Counted from the first letter of the stretch, positions 23,715 to 36,098 are shown. The stretch: 64,000 bases of DNA from Calliopsis andreniformis (GCF_051401765.1 NW_027480542.1:806001-870000), one strand, 5' to 3'. Notes: a model not told the origin generated them from the sequence alone. A program made the numbers and translations.

Positions 23715-25320
23715 GTAAATAAATACAAATACTTATACGTATATATATACATATATATACACTTATATTTACTTATTTTTTGCATTGTGTGATATGAAGT
23801 AATTCTTTTACAGTTAAAGAACTATGAAAGATTAAACAAAATATGCGTGTGTGACTACCCAGTAAATACTAGTTGTTTTTCTTTAACTGACACTGAGGTA
23901 TACATACGTACATACTATACGTTAATGGTAAGTTGGCAGTTGGGACTCTAAATTTTTGTGTCTATTTGAACCGTACCATCTTTGAGAATGAATCATATTC
24001 ATCATCTGAACAGAGTCTCTGATACTAAAGTTTTCCGATTTACAGGAAGACGTATTACGACACAAAATATATCATAAAAAATAGGAAACATGAATTATAA
24101 ATGGCATCGAATCGCGTTGGGTAATATGACAAGCACTCACTTGAATCGGAAAATCTTAGTATCAACGACTCCGATTAAGTAGCAAATATGGTTTATTTTT
24201 CAAACATGGTACGCTTTATATGAGGGTCCTTCCTATACTCAAAAGTGACATAGCATATCCAAGATGTAGGGTTTTTTGTTTATCTTACTTTTCTTCTTAT
24301 TTTTGTTACATTTGTCGATACGAAAAATTAGTGTGTTAGGACAAAATTGTTTGGTTCAAAGCGACAAATAATACGAATCATGACTTTTCCCTTATTTCTT
24401 CAGAGTTTCCAAAATCATCAATATTTTTTTAATGGTAATAATATGAGTTTTTTTATAATGTGAAATTGTAGTGCACATCAAGACGTTATTCAACGATCTA
24501 GAAAACCGTAAACTATAAATATCCTTGAATGAAAACTCAGACTAGTTGAAAGTAGATTGGGAAATTCATCAATCTTTGTTTCCTAGCTTCATGCAGGTTA
24601 ATTCGATTCATAAAAATCTGTTAGTTAGCCGATTCACTAGATTATATTCCACTTGATTGTTTCATGTGGAGATACATAAAACGTCAAGTTTATAACTTCA
24701 ATATTTCAATTCAATATTTCACACGCTTGCAATAACATTCATTTAACAATTTTCGATCATAGAAAGAAATTTTGTACACAAAACATTCCTAAATAAGTGA
24801 AAACTACTTTACATATTGATTAAGCACCTAAAAATAACGAGAAAAGTATATACAGAGTGGTACACGTAATTTGCACACTTCTATAACTTCCAAAGTATGC
24901 GTTGTACACAAAAATTTGTTGAACAAATTTGTTGAGCATGCGCTTTTTTAATACGTGGAGGTGTTTCGAAGGTTTGAAGCTTAACTTTATACCAAAATAC
25001 GAAATAACGTCGAATTTTGAATAAAAAAGTGTTGACCTTTATTCGCTTTAAACTTAACAGTTAACGAGTAATTTCGCTTTGTTTCTTGAAATTTTACTTT
25101 GCGTAATGTTGGAGATTCAATATTATCGGAGGCTTCCACAGGAATGCGGTATTTATGTGATAATTCTTATTAACACGACGTCTATCATGATCCGTAAGCA
25201 CCTATTGCATTCATGACTCGGTATTAAAGCTACCATCTATGTTTTTACGTAATTATCAGCAAGATGAAAGTAAAAACGAAAGCTAGTAATAGTGCAAAAC
25301 TAATGAAAAATAATGATATC
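23715..25320. other. start of the 18.4-kb intron; no element recognised
   Basis: AT-rich intronic DNA with no coding motif and no repeat partner seen. Confidence 0.5.
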
Positions 25321-25550
25321 ACAAAAAACCTTAAAAAGATGAAAAAAGCACGACAACTATGTACATTCTCTTGAAAAATTTATCCTACAGAAACCAATCT
25401 CCCACAAAGCATCAATCATTTGAAAAAAACAATTTAAGATATTAAATTAAATTGTATCTTAATAATATTAACATATTAAAACAAATGAATCTATTGAAAC
25501 TATTAGAAAATGCTAAGCGTAATAATTAATTAATATATAAATGTATAATA
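25321..25550 (+). repeat. partial copy of the foldback arm at 525-907
   Basis: Shares AAAAAACCTTAAAAAGAT, ACAATTTAAGATATTAA and TAATAATTAATTAATAT-type blocks in the same order with 462-620. It is diverged and has no coding. Confidence 0.5.
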
Positions 25551-27423
25551 TTTAATATAATATTAAATGTAGGATGCGGATATGAAAGATTATGGAACGA
25601 ATCGCGTACATACAACGATAATAAAATATTTAGTATAAGAAAATACAAAATGAGGAAATATAAGAACCTCCTCTGGTCGCGACCTGCATTCAATTGCCCC
25701 TCTCTTGTTGCCCCAGCACCCACACACACACCCACGCTCACACGCAACCACTTTGAGCTAAATTCATGCCTCAGCGATTCTATTGCCGCATAAAGTTAAA
25801 GATATTGACTTCAAAACCGCGTAAAATATGTCTGCTTATACCTATAATAGGTTGGTTTGTATGAAATATCAGTTTGTATAAAATATCACGCGGCAGCGTC
25901 TCACGTGAAGTAATTGAGTGGCCCGTAATGCTAGCATGTGTACCTTTTCTGTAACCAAGACGTTCAAAAACTTTGATAACAATTTATTCTTTTGACGCAG
26001 TGCCTAATGAATTTTAAGGATTGCCGCATTGTTAAGAATCACCGTACGCATAAAATAAGCCCTCACATATGTAAATTGGGATATCGAGATATTAATTTTA
26101 CGTGCAGGAGTAACTTAACCTGCTCAATTTCGTTCGACGGAGATACTCTTTTCTGGCTTTTACATTTTTGCCGCTAGGTGGTTTTTTGGCTTTCATATAT
26201 TTGCCGCTAGAGGGCTTCAGCTAAGAAGCTGTTCAAATTCGTTAAGTTTACAACGAAAAAGTTAATCACAAAAGCTAACATATATAAGAATAATAATAAA
26301 AAAATAACAGAAGCAATAAATGAAAAATCGAGGACTTTTGTAACAATATGCCCTAACGCGGGGGTAATTGTTCTACAATAAAGAGTAGGATGCTTAATAT
26401 TAAGATAGCATCTGCTGGTCAGCTCATAATAACAATTCAATTAATATTTTCTGTTCGAAACCAGATCGTTTCAAAAATTAATCAGTATAACATCAAAGCT
26501 GTGCCTACTACGACATTACAAACAGCTTCGAAGCATGCAAAGTTATTAGTGCTATACTTCATCATGGCAAATCTATGTCATAAAGGACATTATATGTACT
26601 TATCTCCTAAGGCAAAAGACAGTAGACTACCAGAAATCACAATACATACACATAATAAGTAACAAAAAGATATGTGAATACGCTATTGTTATGTATAGAG
26701 TCCAATGTTTACTCGTAACAATAAATTTATTTCCTTTCTTTTTATGACAAATATTGCACATGGCACAATGAGGAAAAACCTTTAGATCCTCTTTTTAGTC
26801 AGTTCATTTAAGAACTTTACAGGGATAAGGAGTAGTTAACGTGTTGGGGTTTTTCTGTCCTGTTCCCAGTGAATACTCAACTAAGACTAACTTTATCAAG
26901 CATATAGTGGTTGTTCCTTGCGCAATTTAGGAGAGAGGGAAAGTTCAAATGCAACACCGAATGCAAGGCGCCCACCCAAATTCAGGCATCTCCTATTGTT
27001 AAGACTGTCGAAACACCGACCAGCCGAAGCACTCCGACTTTCTAACATCCGGGCACCATCCGTCCCAAAGATTTTGAGAAACTTTGAGTGCTCGCTCTGG
27101 TCAATGTCAGGATTATTGCATTGAACCCAGGCGATACCGTTTGCATAGTTCGGTGGTCCTGTAACGCACATGTGCAGGCTTTTCTTTAGCACTTTTTCTC
27201 CCTCCTATTTATGAAACGAAAGTTTTGTTATGGATATAACACTATATTCTCCAAACATAATAATGTTCTATGTATCAATAGTAAAAAAGTGAAACCTCCG
27301 AAAGAACATTTAAACTGTAACAACACCAAGTAGTTAAGTTCGGTTTGGACTCTGGTTCCCACAACAAATATTCAAGAAAATTAACCCACGAAAAATCTTC
27401 AAAAAAATTAAACCACTCAAAAA
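25551..27423. other. intronic DNA, no confident feature
   Basis: Contains a 98-codon minus-strand open frame (26896-27192) with a mildly protein-like composition but no recognised domain, and a CACACACACCCACGCTCACA tract near 25722. I do not call a gene. Confidence 0.4.
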
Positions 27424-27742
27424 ACCACCCAAAAGATATTAATCCTCTCAGAAAAGTATCCAAAAGATATTAAATAATTTCCAAGAAAGTATCTAAAAGA
27501 TATTAATAAATCCTTCTAACATACTCTCAACAAATATTAAACTTTAAAAAATATAATAAAAAAATACACCAAAAAATATTTATTACCATTTGATTCGAAA
27601 AAAGTACTGAAATCAAAAGTAGTTGTCCAATTGATATAACTAGTCTTAATCTCGGTAATTACGAAACCGCCAGAAAACATTAATCTATATAACTTGAAGA
27701 AGGTACTGAAATCAAAAGTATATAGTTGCCCCGCCCCGTTTG
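27424..27742. repeat. short local tandem and direct repeats
   Basis: About three imperfect copies of AAAGTATCCAAAAGATATTAA (27424-27510), and a direct repeat GTACTGAAATCAAAAGTA at about 27604 and 27704, 100 bp apart. These lie immediately before the foldback array. Confidence 0.55.
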
Positions 27743-29178
27743 TACAGGGTGTAAAAGAAGTAATGGTCACGGCTTCTAGGAGTGAAAGTAGACCTCTGGA
27801 TCGGTGGACATTTGAAAAAAAAAGTTCCCGCAAAATTGTTCATGACAATGAAAAAAATTGTTAAAGATTTTTATTGCATAAATGTGTTCTATGTGTCGAG
27901 TAAAAAAAAGTCTACAAGGAACCATGGTCCGGAAATGCACCGTTTAGGCACTATAAAATTGTTAACATATACGCAGGAGTGAGCGCGAGAGGCGCCACTC
28001 ACACAGAGCCTAGCGCGCGGCTGATGCACACGGAGACGTATGGACCAGCCGAGCAGTCCACTGGTGTGCGCTCCGCATCGTTCTACACCAGCACGTTATG
28101 CGTAAGAGAAAAACAGACGTTTTCGCTAATTTCTTGCTACGCATTCCCGTGACCCCGACACACGCATATTCACCTATATCCGTTTCTTTAATCCTTTAAA
28201 ATGTTTAAAACAACAAAGACGAAATGGTCATAAATTTATTGATACACAGAACAGCTGAAATACGTCAATCTTTGGCCAGTGAATGTGTGCTTCCAAATAC
28301 TCCTTATCGTTTCGTGTAAGAAACAAACGCTAATGATTCTTCAACACGTAATACCACTAATTGAGAATACTTATATTTATTACTTATATATAGTTTTACT
28401 TACACTTATTACTATGTAGTAATGTTAGTATCTTTCAATAGAAATGCATTAATTAGTGTATATTATATGAATCTATAACAGTATGTAACGACATATAACA
28501 ATACTGCGTGTATTCATAGAGTCTGTATTTGCATTAATAATTGAACCGCGTTTTGCACTGATGCCTTAACCTACAAATAAAAAATTCATAAGTAAGTATT
28601 TATTAGTAAATATATCATTAATTACGTTCTTATCAATAATACTGTTCTATATCATTAATTACGTCTTCCACAATTTCTTAAATACTCCCGATATATTTCG
28701 CGAGCTTCTACATAATTACGATTTGTTGCGTCAATAGCACGAAGCATTAACCGAATGTTCCTATTTTGGGTCACGGGAATGCGTAGCAAGAAATTAGCGA
28801 AAACGTCTGTTTTTCTCTTACGCATAACGTGCTGGTGTAGAACAATGCAGGCGCACACCAGTGGACTGCGCGACCGGTCCATACGTCTCCGTGTGCGTCA
28901 GCCGCGCGCTAGGCTCTGTGTGAGTGGCGCCTCTCGCGCTCACTCCTGCGTATATGTTAACAATTTTATAGCGCCTAAACGGTGCATTTCCGGACCACGG
29001 TTCCTTGTAGACTTTTTTCTACTCGACACATAGAACACATTTATGCAATAAAAATCTTTAACAATTTTTTTCATTGTCATGAACAATTTTGCGGGAACTT
29101 TTTTTTTCAAATGTCCACCGATCCAGAGGTCTACTTTCACTCCTAGAAGCTGTGACCATTACTTTTTTTACACCCTGT
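27743..29178. mobile_element. foldback element 1 with about 410-bp inverted arms (TACAGGGTGT ends)
   Basis: Arms 27743-28153 and about 28770-29178 are close reverse complements, starting TACAGGGTGTAAAAGAAGTA and ending with ACACCCTGT. The arms contain GC-rich blocks (GTGAGCGCGAGAGGCGCC). The unique centre (28154-28770) is AT-rich. On the minus strand, reading out of the right arm, a 75-codon frame ends MLRAIDATNRNYVEAREIYR plus EYLRN. This resembles the N-terminal helix-turn-helix of DUF4817-type transposases, so the arm may include the start of a lost transposase gene. Confidence 0.8.
28655..28882 (-). pseudogene. possible transposase N-terminal remnant in foldback element 1
   Basis: The second half of this frame (RNIRLMLRAIDATNRNYVEA then REIYREYLRN) has the spacing of a small helix-turn-helix, with an alternating 'N...A...Y...' pattern like the first domain of DUF4817-type mariner relatives. 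The first half lies in the inverted arm. It is short and without catalytic parts, so I treat it as a fragment; the identification is tentative. Confidence 0.35.
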
Positions 29179-29395
29179 TCAAGCCTCGAGCACGGAGAAT
29201 AGTAGACGCTTCGCGTAGCTTGTGCTCTGTCGCTGGTCGGCCGAGCGCTTATTATTCGCGCTCTCTGGTTGGTCGGGGTTTTTCGTTAATAACTTATTGA
29301 CAATGCTTCGGAGGACATTTTTGCAAAGGAAAAGGTTTAGAATCACCCCAGGAATCTCCAATTTCCGGCTCCCGCACTTAGTTTGGGACTGTATA
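29179..29395 (+). mobile_element. orphan arm of the element-E family
   Basis: About 217 bp nearly identical to 35192-35405 and, inverted, to 32512-32735 (TCAAGCCTCGAGCACGG ... GCGGGAGCC-type terminus reversed). Only one arm is present. Its outer terminus has lost part of ACACCCTGTA where element B starts, and its inner side joins the end of element 1 directly. Confidence 0.75.
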
Positions 29396-29782
29396 TACAG
29401 GGTGTCCCAAAACTATGGGACAAGCCGAGACATGCATATTTTTCATGCAAATAGAAATCGAAAAGTCCTGTACCGTTTTGCAATCTGGAGCTTCATCTTC
29501 GAGATATCGGTGATTGAAATTCAGGTATTGGACTTCCGGGGTGCGCTGTTCAAATCCCAGTCAGCCGAACGTGTGACCACACACGCGCGAGTTCAAACGC
29601 GAGAAGCACGCGTCGGTGAACATACACACGCGTATACTGCTGATGTTACAGATGTTAATGCACTTCCATGGTATGAACTGAACAGTTACTTAACTTTTTC
29701 ACTAATTGTAAGTCATAATAAATGTTCCAAGAGCAAAGGCAGCTCATTTTGTAAAAACTCCAAGTACGTCCTGGCTGGCTGT

Positions 29783-29848
29783 AGAAGTGTGAAGAACCGA
29801 TATCCTGCTGTTTTACCGAAATCGCTGTATCTGGCTGCCGACTGTACA
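29783..29848 (+). repeat. dispersed 65-bp motif, copy a
   Basis: GAAGTGTGAAGAACCGATAT followed by CCTGCTGTTTTACCGAAATC. Related copies are at 42445-42530 (minus) and 46620-46710 (plus). The family is unknown. Confidence 0.5.
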
Positions 29849-31009
29849 CGCGCCTATTGTCCCTCGGCAGTGGACAGGGCTAACATAAGAATCTGGTCAC
29901 CACGTGTACTAGCCGCCGACGCGCCGGAGTAACGTACAGATTAAAAAAAAATAGCTTATTGTTCAGAACGAAGACGTCTGAACTCTTAAAAGGTGTCCTT
30001 TTGGGGTGCTTTTCCAAATGAAGCGAGCTGATATTTTCCAGACACTCCTCGAGAAGAAATAACTGCATGTCGTGAGACAAGTGGGTCTTTACCTCGCTCG
30101 TACCCTTCTTAGATTTGAGGTGATATGACGTGGAGATTAATAATTACACACTATTACCTATCACTAATATTTATTTCTACTATATACAAGCTGATTCAAA
30201 TAGAACCTATGAAAAGTAACGTTTCTTTTCATGTATCGACCCTTGCGTTAAGGGCAGCGCAGTCGAATCGTTTCGATGTTTGACTCACAACAGGCGAACA
30301 CGGAATGCCCACTCTGGTCCGCAATCCTTGTCTCCGTAAGGAAAAACCGTGTCGTAAACCAGAGTGAGACTTTCCAGGCCCGAGAAACAATTTTCACCCA
30401 AACATCATGACTCATCCTTGCACACGGCTGCAAACACTTCAAAGCCCAAGGCCTTTCCTTAAACAATTCGTAGGCCCTAAATGGCCAACAGCCGTGCGCG
30501 TTCGCTCGACCCAACTACCTGGTCGAGTACGCCACAGATTCTATGAACCAAGACACTTGGCACCGTCGTAAATTTTCCACACAAACAGCTAATACTTTCT
30601 ATGCTGTATTTTTACCATTTCTCTGCCTGCTCTTTTCAAGTTTCTCAACCAATCTTCGTTCATTTTCCAGCTTTCTTAAGTGTTGAAGGAACCAATAATG
30701 TTCTTTCGAGGTATCCCCTTGACTTGATCTGTTAACATGCGGATTCTAACAGTCAGAATCATTCTTTGAGCGAAACCGAGAGCATCGTAAAAAGATTTCT
30801 GAGGACAGACATTATTGGTGTCCAACTAACTATTAGCTTAGTTATTATCTAGTTCTTACCCTTAATTATTGTTTAGACTTTAGTTTAAAGTAGTGTGTGG
30901 ATTTTAGTGTGTGTCATTGTGTAGGTTTTAGTGCGTTATTTTCTAAGTCGTAGTGTACTAAGATTAGTGTTTTGAACTTACGTCGAATTAAAAACTCGAA
31001 CGTTAAACA

Positions 31010-31063
31010 ATGTTCTCCAACGAAGAGTACTACGATATGATGCTTGCATTAGGTGAATTATGA
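31010..31063 (+). pseudogene. 18-codon transposase start in element B
   Basis: ATG at 31010 encodes MFSNEEYYDMMLALGEL and then a stop, ending exactly where the right inverted arm begins. This resembles the opening of DUF4817-type transposases ('(F/Y)(S/T)N.EY.DM(M/V)L.(Y/L)GE'). The simplest reading is that an autonomous parent lost its transposase by internal deletion, leaving the first codons beside the arm. Confidence 0.45.
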
Positions 31064-31382
31064 CTTACAATTAGTGAAAAAGTTAAGTAACTGTTCAGTT
31101 CATACCATGGAAATGCATTAACATCTGTAATATCAGCAGTATACGCGTGTGTATGTTCACCGACGCGTGCTTCTCGCGTTTGAACTCGCGTGTGTGTGGT
31201 CACACGTTCGGCTGACTGGGATTTGAACAGCGCGCCCCGGAAGTCCAATACCTGAATTTCAATCACCGATATCTCGAAGATGAAGCTCCAGATTGCAAAA
31301 CGGTACAGGACTTTTCGATTTCTATTTGCATGAAGAATATGCATGTCTCGGCTTGTCCCATAGTTTTGGGACACCCTGTATA

Positions 31383-32506
31383 TACAGGGTGTAACAAAAA
31401 TGTTGCAGTTCCTTGAAAGGGGTGATTCAGGGGGTGATTTAAGACAACCTTTTCCTTAGCGAAAATGTAAGATGAGGCTTCGTTAACGAGTTATTAACGA
31501 AAAACACCGTTCAATGAGAGCACGAGTTTGCCGCCCGAGCGACCGCGGTAGCGTTGGGTAGGCGCGCTAGATGCTACGGTTGTACTCCGTACAAGAAAGT
31601 CGTCATACATCGAAGAAAACAGCATTAGTATGAAAACTGAAAGCGACATAATAAATAATACCGAGTCCTTTTTTGTTTATCACTTGAAGTGAACAATTAC
31701 TTAAAATCGAGAGAAACTACGTGCAACGTAAAAACACGAATACGTAAATTTCTTATTCGCATAACGTATAAACGAAAAAGCAATACAACCAAAAATAAAG
31801 GGAGAGGAAAACAAACTTCACCTGTAGTTTGTAAACCTGTGTCACTGGGTCACTGTACCGATCCTGGTCATCGACCGTCGAAATGGTTTATGCTAGGGCA
31901 CGCGTTTAGGTAATTTATGGTTTTATTGCTTTGGTTTCGAAGGAGACATGATCTCGGAGTGTCCGAACAAGGAAGGCCTGAGGTGCTTAAACTACGTGGG
32001 GGGTACAAGGAGCTTCCTTGGCAAAATTCTACCCTACCATAAACCATTTCGACGGTCGATGACCAGTATCGGTACAGTGACCCAGTGACACAGATTTACA
32101 AACTACAGATGAATTGCATTTAATTCATTAATGATTATTATTTTTTAAATCTAACGCAGACTACTTTCCACGTTTTTATCTTCAACGTTAATTCTCCAAG
32201 TCTCCGTTCATTTCTTTTGTTCCATTGCTTTTTCGTTTATACGTTATGCAAATATTTTTATACAAATGCTATTTCCTTCGACGCATGCCGACTTTCTTGT
32301 TCGGAGAACAACCGTAGCGCCCAGCGCGTACCCAACGCTACCGCAGTCGCTCGGACGGCAAACTCGTGCTCTCATTGGCCGGTGTTTTTCATTAATAACT
32401 CGTTAACAAAGCCTCATCTTACATTTTCGCTAAGGAAAAAGTTGTTTCAAGTCACCCCCTGAATCACCCCTTTTAAGGAACTGCGACATTTTTGTTACAC
32501 CCTGTA
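31383..32506. mobile_element. foldback element C with about 185-bp inverted arms
   Basis: Arms 31383-31570 and 32325-32506 start TACAGGGTGTAACAAAAATG and are reverse complements with few differences. The centre contains nested element D. The right terminus (ACACCCTGTA) abuts the left terminus of element E (TACAGGGTGT) without any spacer. Confidence 0.85.
31822..32108. mobile_element. 287-bp nested foldback element D
   Basis: CTGTAGTTTGTAAACCTGTG at 31822 is mirrored by its complement ending at 32108. The inverted arms are about 70 bp (also GTCATCGACCGTCGAAATGG) around a 140-bp centre. It is nested inside the centre of element C. Confidence 0.75.
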
Positions 32507-33566
32507 TACAGGGTGTCCCAAACTAAGTGCGGGAGCCGAAAATGGGAGTTTCCTGGGGTGATTCTAAACAACATTTTCCTTTGCAAAAATATCCTTCGAA
32601 GCTTTGTTAACGAGTTATTAACGAAAAACCCCGACCAATCAGAGAGCGCGAATAGCGAGCGCTCGGCCGACCAGCGACAGGGCACAAGCTACGCGGAGCG
32701 TCTGCTGTTCACCGTGCTCGAGGCTTGTACAAGAAACTCAAAATGTTTACGTCAATGCTCAATTTCTCCTAAACTACTGGATGACAAAATTATGAAAAAA
32801 ATTAGGACCACGTTAACTATTCAGACATATATTACAGAATTTTTTCAGATTTTTAAATTAATTATCCAAGTTGTAAAAAATAAAAGACGAGAAGAAAGAA
32901 TTTTAAAATGCCGATTTAGTAAAGTAATGCCATGGTAAAAAAAATAAAAAGCAATGTTTTCGTAGTTCCTACGGATTGTATGATATTTTACTGTGTATTA
33001 AAACATTGAAAGCTCTACAAGAATACTTATTTCATAATGAATGAACAAAAATTGGACGTATTAGTTGCTGTAATTGTTAAAAAGTATGGAAACATTGATC
33101 TTTATTTTTTTAATTACGACGGACCAAAGCAAAAAATGTTTAAATGAATTAAGATTAATAATATGACTATAGTAATACGAGTAATTACTATCGGTAAAAC
33201 TCACTCATTCGGAGAGGAATTCACCTGCTGCTCGAACACTTGCTCCATTAGGTCGTTGTGCCGATCCCGATCATTGGGGGATGATGCCCAGGTAGCGCTG
33301 ATCGCAGGTATCCAACACCGCAAGAAGACATCTTGCATTTACAACACTTCGCAGTCACTAATACTGATCACTTTACTAAACGTGCACTTGACCTTTTAAT
33401 GACCGACAATCGACTATTTTGAAACGTTCTGCGACATTCCGTAAATAAAAACAAGGTATTACACACTTCAGCGGCGAAATTACGATGGATACTGGCGATT
33501 TATTCCGAAGTCTCTTTCCTCGTGCCCTCGCATCCCTCCAGCGCGAGTTCTCGGGGTGTAGTTTCG

Positions 33567-33950
33567 TCGAAATACTCGAATTTGATTTGTTAGTTGACAC
33601 CAACGAGGTTGGATCTTCCTCGGTTACTTTTTTTAGTGGAGGTGGTAGTCTCTTCTTCGGGTCGAAAAAGTCGCAAGCAAATTCATGGGGAAAAGCAAAG
33701 GCCGTAACGAGTATCTCGCAGATGTGGCCGTTTATGATCACAGGTATTGCCTTGCTTAGTTCGAAGGAGCCATCCGTACCCGAGACCGAAGGCCGCGAGG
33801 GTCGCGTCGCGCTTACCATGGAAGTCCTTTCGATGCATTCGGGCGGATGAAATATGGAATTGCCCGTTGTTAAAAAGCGAGTTGGGGAAACTCTTTTGCC
33901 CTTAAACATTTGGTCAACGAATGTCTGGCGGAGACTAATTCGTCGCTGCA
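33567..33950 (-). pseudogene. coding-like segment, copy 1 of an inverted pair (unrecognised protein)
   Basis: The open frame on the minus strand continues to 33376 and reads 191 codons in total. Blocks include IPVIINGHICEILVTAFAFP and HEFACDFFDPKKRLPPPLKK. I do not recognise the protein. The 'V.V..F..PHEF.......L..PL' shape is faintly like a Tudor-domain strand pattern, but that is a guess. A second copy in inverted orientation at 34443-34821 is about 95% similar over the best part; several of the differences I can see are amino-acid changes. No third copy is in the window. It could be an exon captured by the transposon, or an unknown transposon protein. Confidence 0.45.
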
Positions 33951-34442
33951 TCGGGGGTTAAATACATCAATTGTATTCGAATCCCTTTAACTATTTCGAT
34001 GTCTGCGTCTTGCGACTGAGCCTTGCTTTTTATCACGCTGCACATGTAGTGACCGTACATTTATTCTTATTGTTTGCCCTGCTATCTTTCAAAATATTTT
34101 TATGAAACAAAATCGAAAAAATAAACAGATATACGTTGAAATATTCCGAAGGAAAAAAAGTATTGCCATTGTATTGAATTTAATTTCCAAGTGGTTTATA
34201 AAGTAGGTCCTGATTTTAAAAGTACCTAAATGCATTTACGTGCATGTAAAAGATCCGTCAAATGTTTAATACATGGGTAAGCCTCCCCTATAGGTCGAAA
34301 AGGTTTACGAAAATTGGGGAAGAGAGAAACAAACATCGGATGATCACTGTGTGTGTGCCGTAATAAAATGCATGCCGGTCGCAAGACTCTGATATTGAAG
34401 TAACTAAAGAATGAGAATACAATTGCCATATTTTCTCCTCAT

Positions 34443-34821
34443 CGACGAGTTTGTCTGTCTATGCGAGACATCCGTTGACCAAATGTTTAAAGTTCAGAAG
34501 CTTTCCCCAACTGGCGTTTTAACAACGGGCAATTCCATATTTCAACCGTCCGTATGCATCGAAAGGACTTCCATGGTAAACGCGACGCGACCCTTGCGGT
34601 CTTCAGTCTCGGGTACCGATGGCTCCTTCGAACTTGCAGGGCAATACCTGTGATCATAAACGGCCACATCTGCGAGACACTCGTTACGGCCTTCGCTTTT
34701 CCCCATGAATTTGCTTGCGACTTTTTCGACCCGAAGAAGAGACTACCACCTCCACTAGAAAAAGTAACCGAGGAAGATCCAACCTCGTTGGTGTCAACTA
34801 TCAAATGAAATTCGAGTATTT
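34443..34821 (+). pseudogene. coding-like segment, copy 2 of an inverted pair
   Basis: Reverse complement of 33567-33950. Plus-strand reading gives VDQMFKVQKLSPTGVLTTGN, then GTDGSFELA, then a frameshift near 34640, then IPVIINGHICETLVTAFAFP and VTEEDPTSLVSTIK with a stop. The frameshift and stop show this copy is not a continuous protein, whereas copy 1 is open. Homology ends at about 34821. Confidence 0.45.
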
Positions 34822-34894
34822 CGTATTTCGAGTATTTATCATTTTTCCAACAATAGTTTTAACAAAATTGGTCAATATCCTTCTTGTCTCTCGT

Positions 34895-35162
34895 TTTTTA
34901 TGTTTCACAATTTTGTTAATTAATTTAAAAATCTGAGAAAATTCCACAACATTTGTCGCGATAGGTAAGGTGTTCCTAATTTTTATCATAATTTTTTGTT
35001 CAATAGTCTATGAGAAATCAACACTAGCATTGTCTTTCTTTTTTCTACAACTTGGCTAATAATTTAAAAGTCTGAAAAAATTCCACAATATATGTCGCGA
35101 TAGTTAGCGTGTCCCTAATTTTTTTCATAATTTTTCATCCAATACTTTAGGAGAAATTTGGC
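34895..35162. repeat. tandem duplication within the right arm of element E
   Basis: 34895-35022 and 35041-35162 are diverged direct repeats (AAAATTCCACAAYATWTGTC ... CTAATTTTTNTCATAATTTT), each also complementary to the left arm near 32790-32890. Confidence 0.65.
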
Positions 35163-35479
35163 AATAACGTGTAAAGGTCTTGAGTTTCTTGTACAAGCCT
35201 CGAGCACGGTGAGTAGCAGACGCTCCGCGTAGCTTGTGACCTGTCGCTGGTCGGCCGAGCGCTCGCTATTCGTGCTCTCTGATTGGTCAGGGTTTTTCAT
35301 TAATAACTTGTTAACAAAGCTTCGGAGGACATTTTTGCAAAGGAAAATGTTGTTTAGAATCATCCCAGGAATCTCCCATTTCCGGCTCCCGCACTTAGTT
35401 TGGGACAATATATATATAAGAAACAACAACAAATACAGCTCTGATGTCCTCGGATATACCCTTTGTCGTTATGGTAATG

Positions 35480-36098
35480 TAGTATAATTCGAGATAGCGA
35501 GATATTTGTAGCATCAATATAGTGTGGTGTAAACACTTTTTAACACAATTTATTAAAACAGAAATAGAATCACTCAAACAAACACTGTACACTAGGTCGT
35601 ACACAAATCACTTAGTTTCTATGGGTACTAGTCGGAACAGAATATCGTTAGTCTTTTGCTTTTCCCGGTAAAAAGAAACGTCCGCGACGCGACAAGTATG
35701 CTCCCGTGGAAGTTGAGGATAGGTCGTGGAAGGAAAATCGCACAAGAGCCGTCTCTACGTCTGCTTGAACGGGTTTTGGGGGTGCGGAAACCTAGAGGTG
35801 CCGTGCGTTCTGACGTCTTCCGCTAGGGGGATTGGTTTCTTCCTATGTTTCAGTTGACCGGAGTGCCGTGCTCTACGTCTGCTCCGTTAAGACCCTGTTT
35901 TTGCCTTAATCGCCGCCTTTTATACTTATTTTCGCACCTAGCGTCAACCAATGAGGGTACAGCGCGCTACCTTTGTACGCGGGCGGATCCTTTTTGCCTA
36001 CACTGTCCCATCGTCGTGTCGCATCGCCGCGCGACTTTACGCTAATTCACTCATTACACGCTAATTCACTATTTACATGATAATACTATCTCGTTACA
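35480..36098 (-). repeat. LTR-like block
   Basis: Minus strand begins TGTAACGAGATAGTATTATC (36098). It has GTATAAAAGGCGG (TATA box, about 35920) and AATAAATTG (poly(A) signal, about 35555), the order expected in an LTR. The left end and a target duplication could not be fixed. No PBS or coding adjoins it, so a solo LTR is most likely. Confidence 0.4.

Larger units (their letters stand above)
29396..31380. mobile_element. foldback element B with about 330-bp inverted arms
   Basis: Arms 29396-29722 and 31054-31380 are nearly exact reverse complements, with termini TACAGGGTGTCCCAAAACTA and its complement. The centre (about 1.3 kb) is not obviously coding, except for an 18-codon transposase start at 31010. 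The right end abuts element C, with only TA between them. Confidence 0.85.
32507..35407. mobile_element. foldback element E with about 370-390-bp inverted arms
   Basis: Left arm 32507-32900 and right arm about 35040-35407. The left terminus is TACAGGGTGTCCCAAACTAA. The right terminus has decayed (GTTTGGGACAATATATATAT). The inner right arm is partly duplicated in tandem. The centre holds an inverted pair of coding-like segments (33567-33950 and 34443-34821), so it is a hairpin inside a hairpin. Confidence 0.8.

Noticed and set aside
26896..27192. 98-codon minus-strand frame with several cysteines and prolines
   Set aside because: Protein-like composition but no identifiable family, intronic position and opposite strand to the host gene; too weak for a gene call.
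29222..29932. 236-codon plus-strand frame
   Set aside because: Runs across an orphan arm, the left arm of element B and its centre; partial copies in the other arms are rearranged, so it is not one protein.
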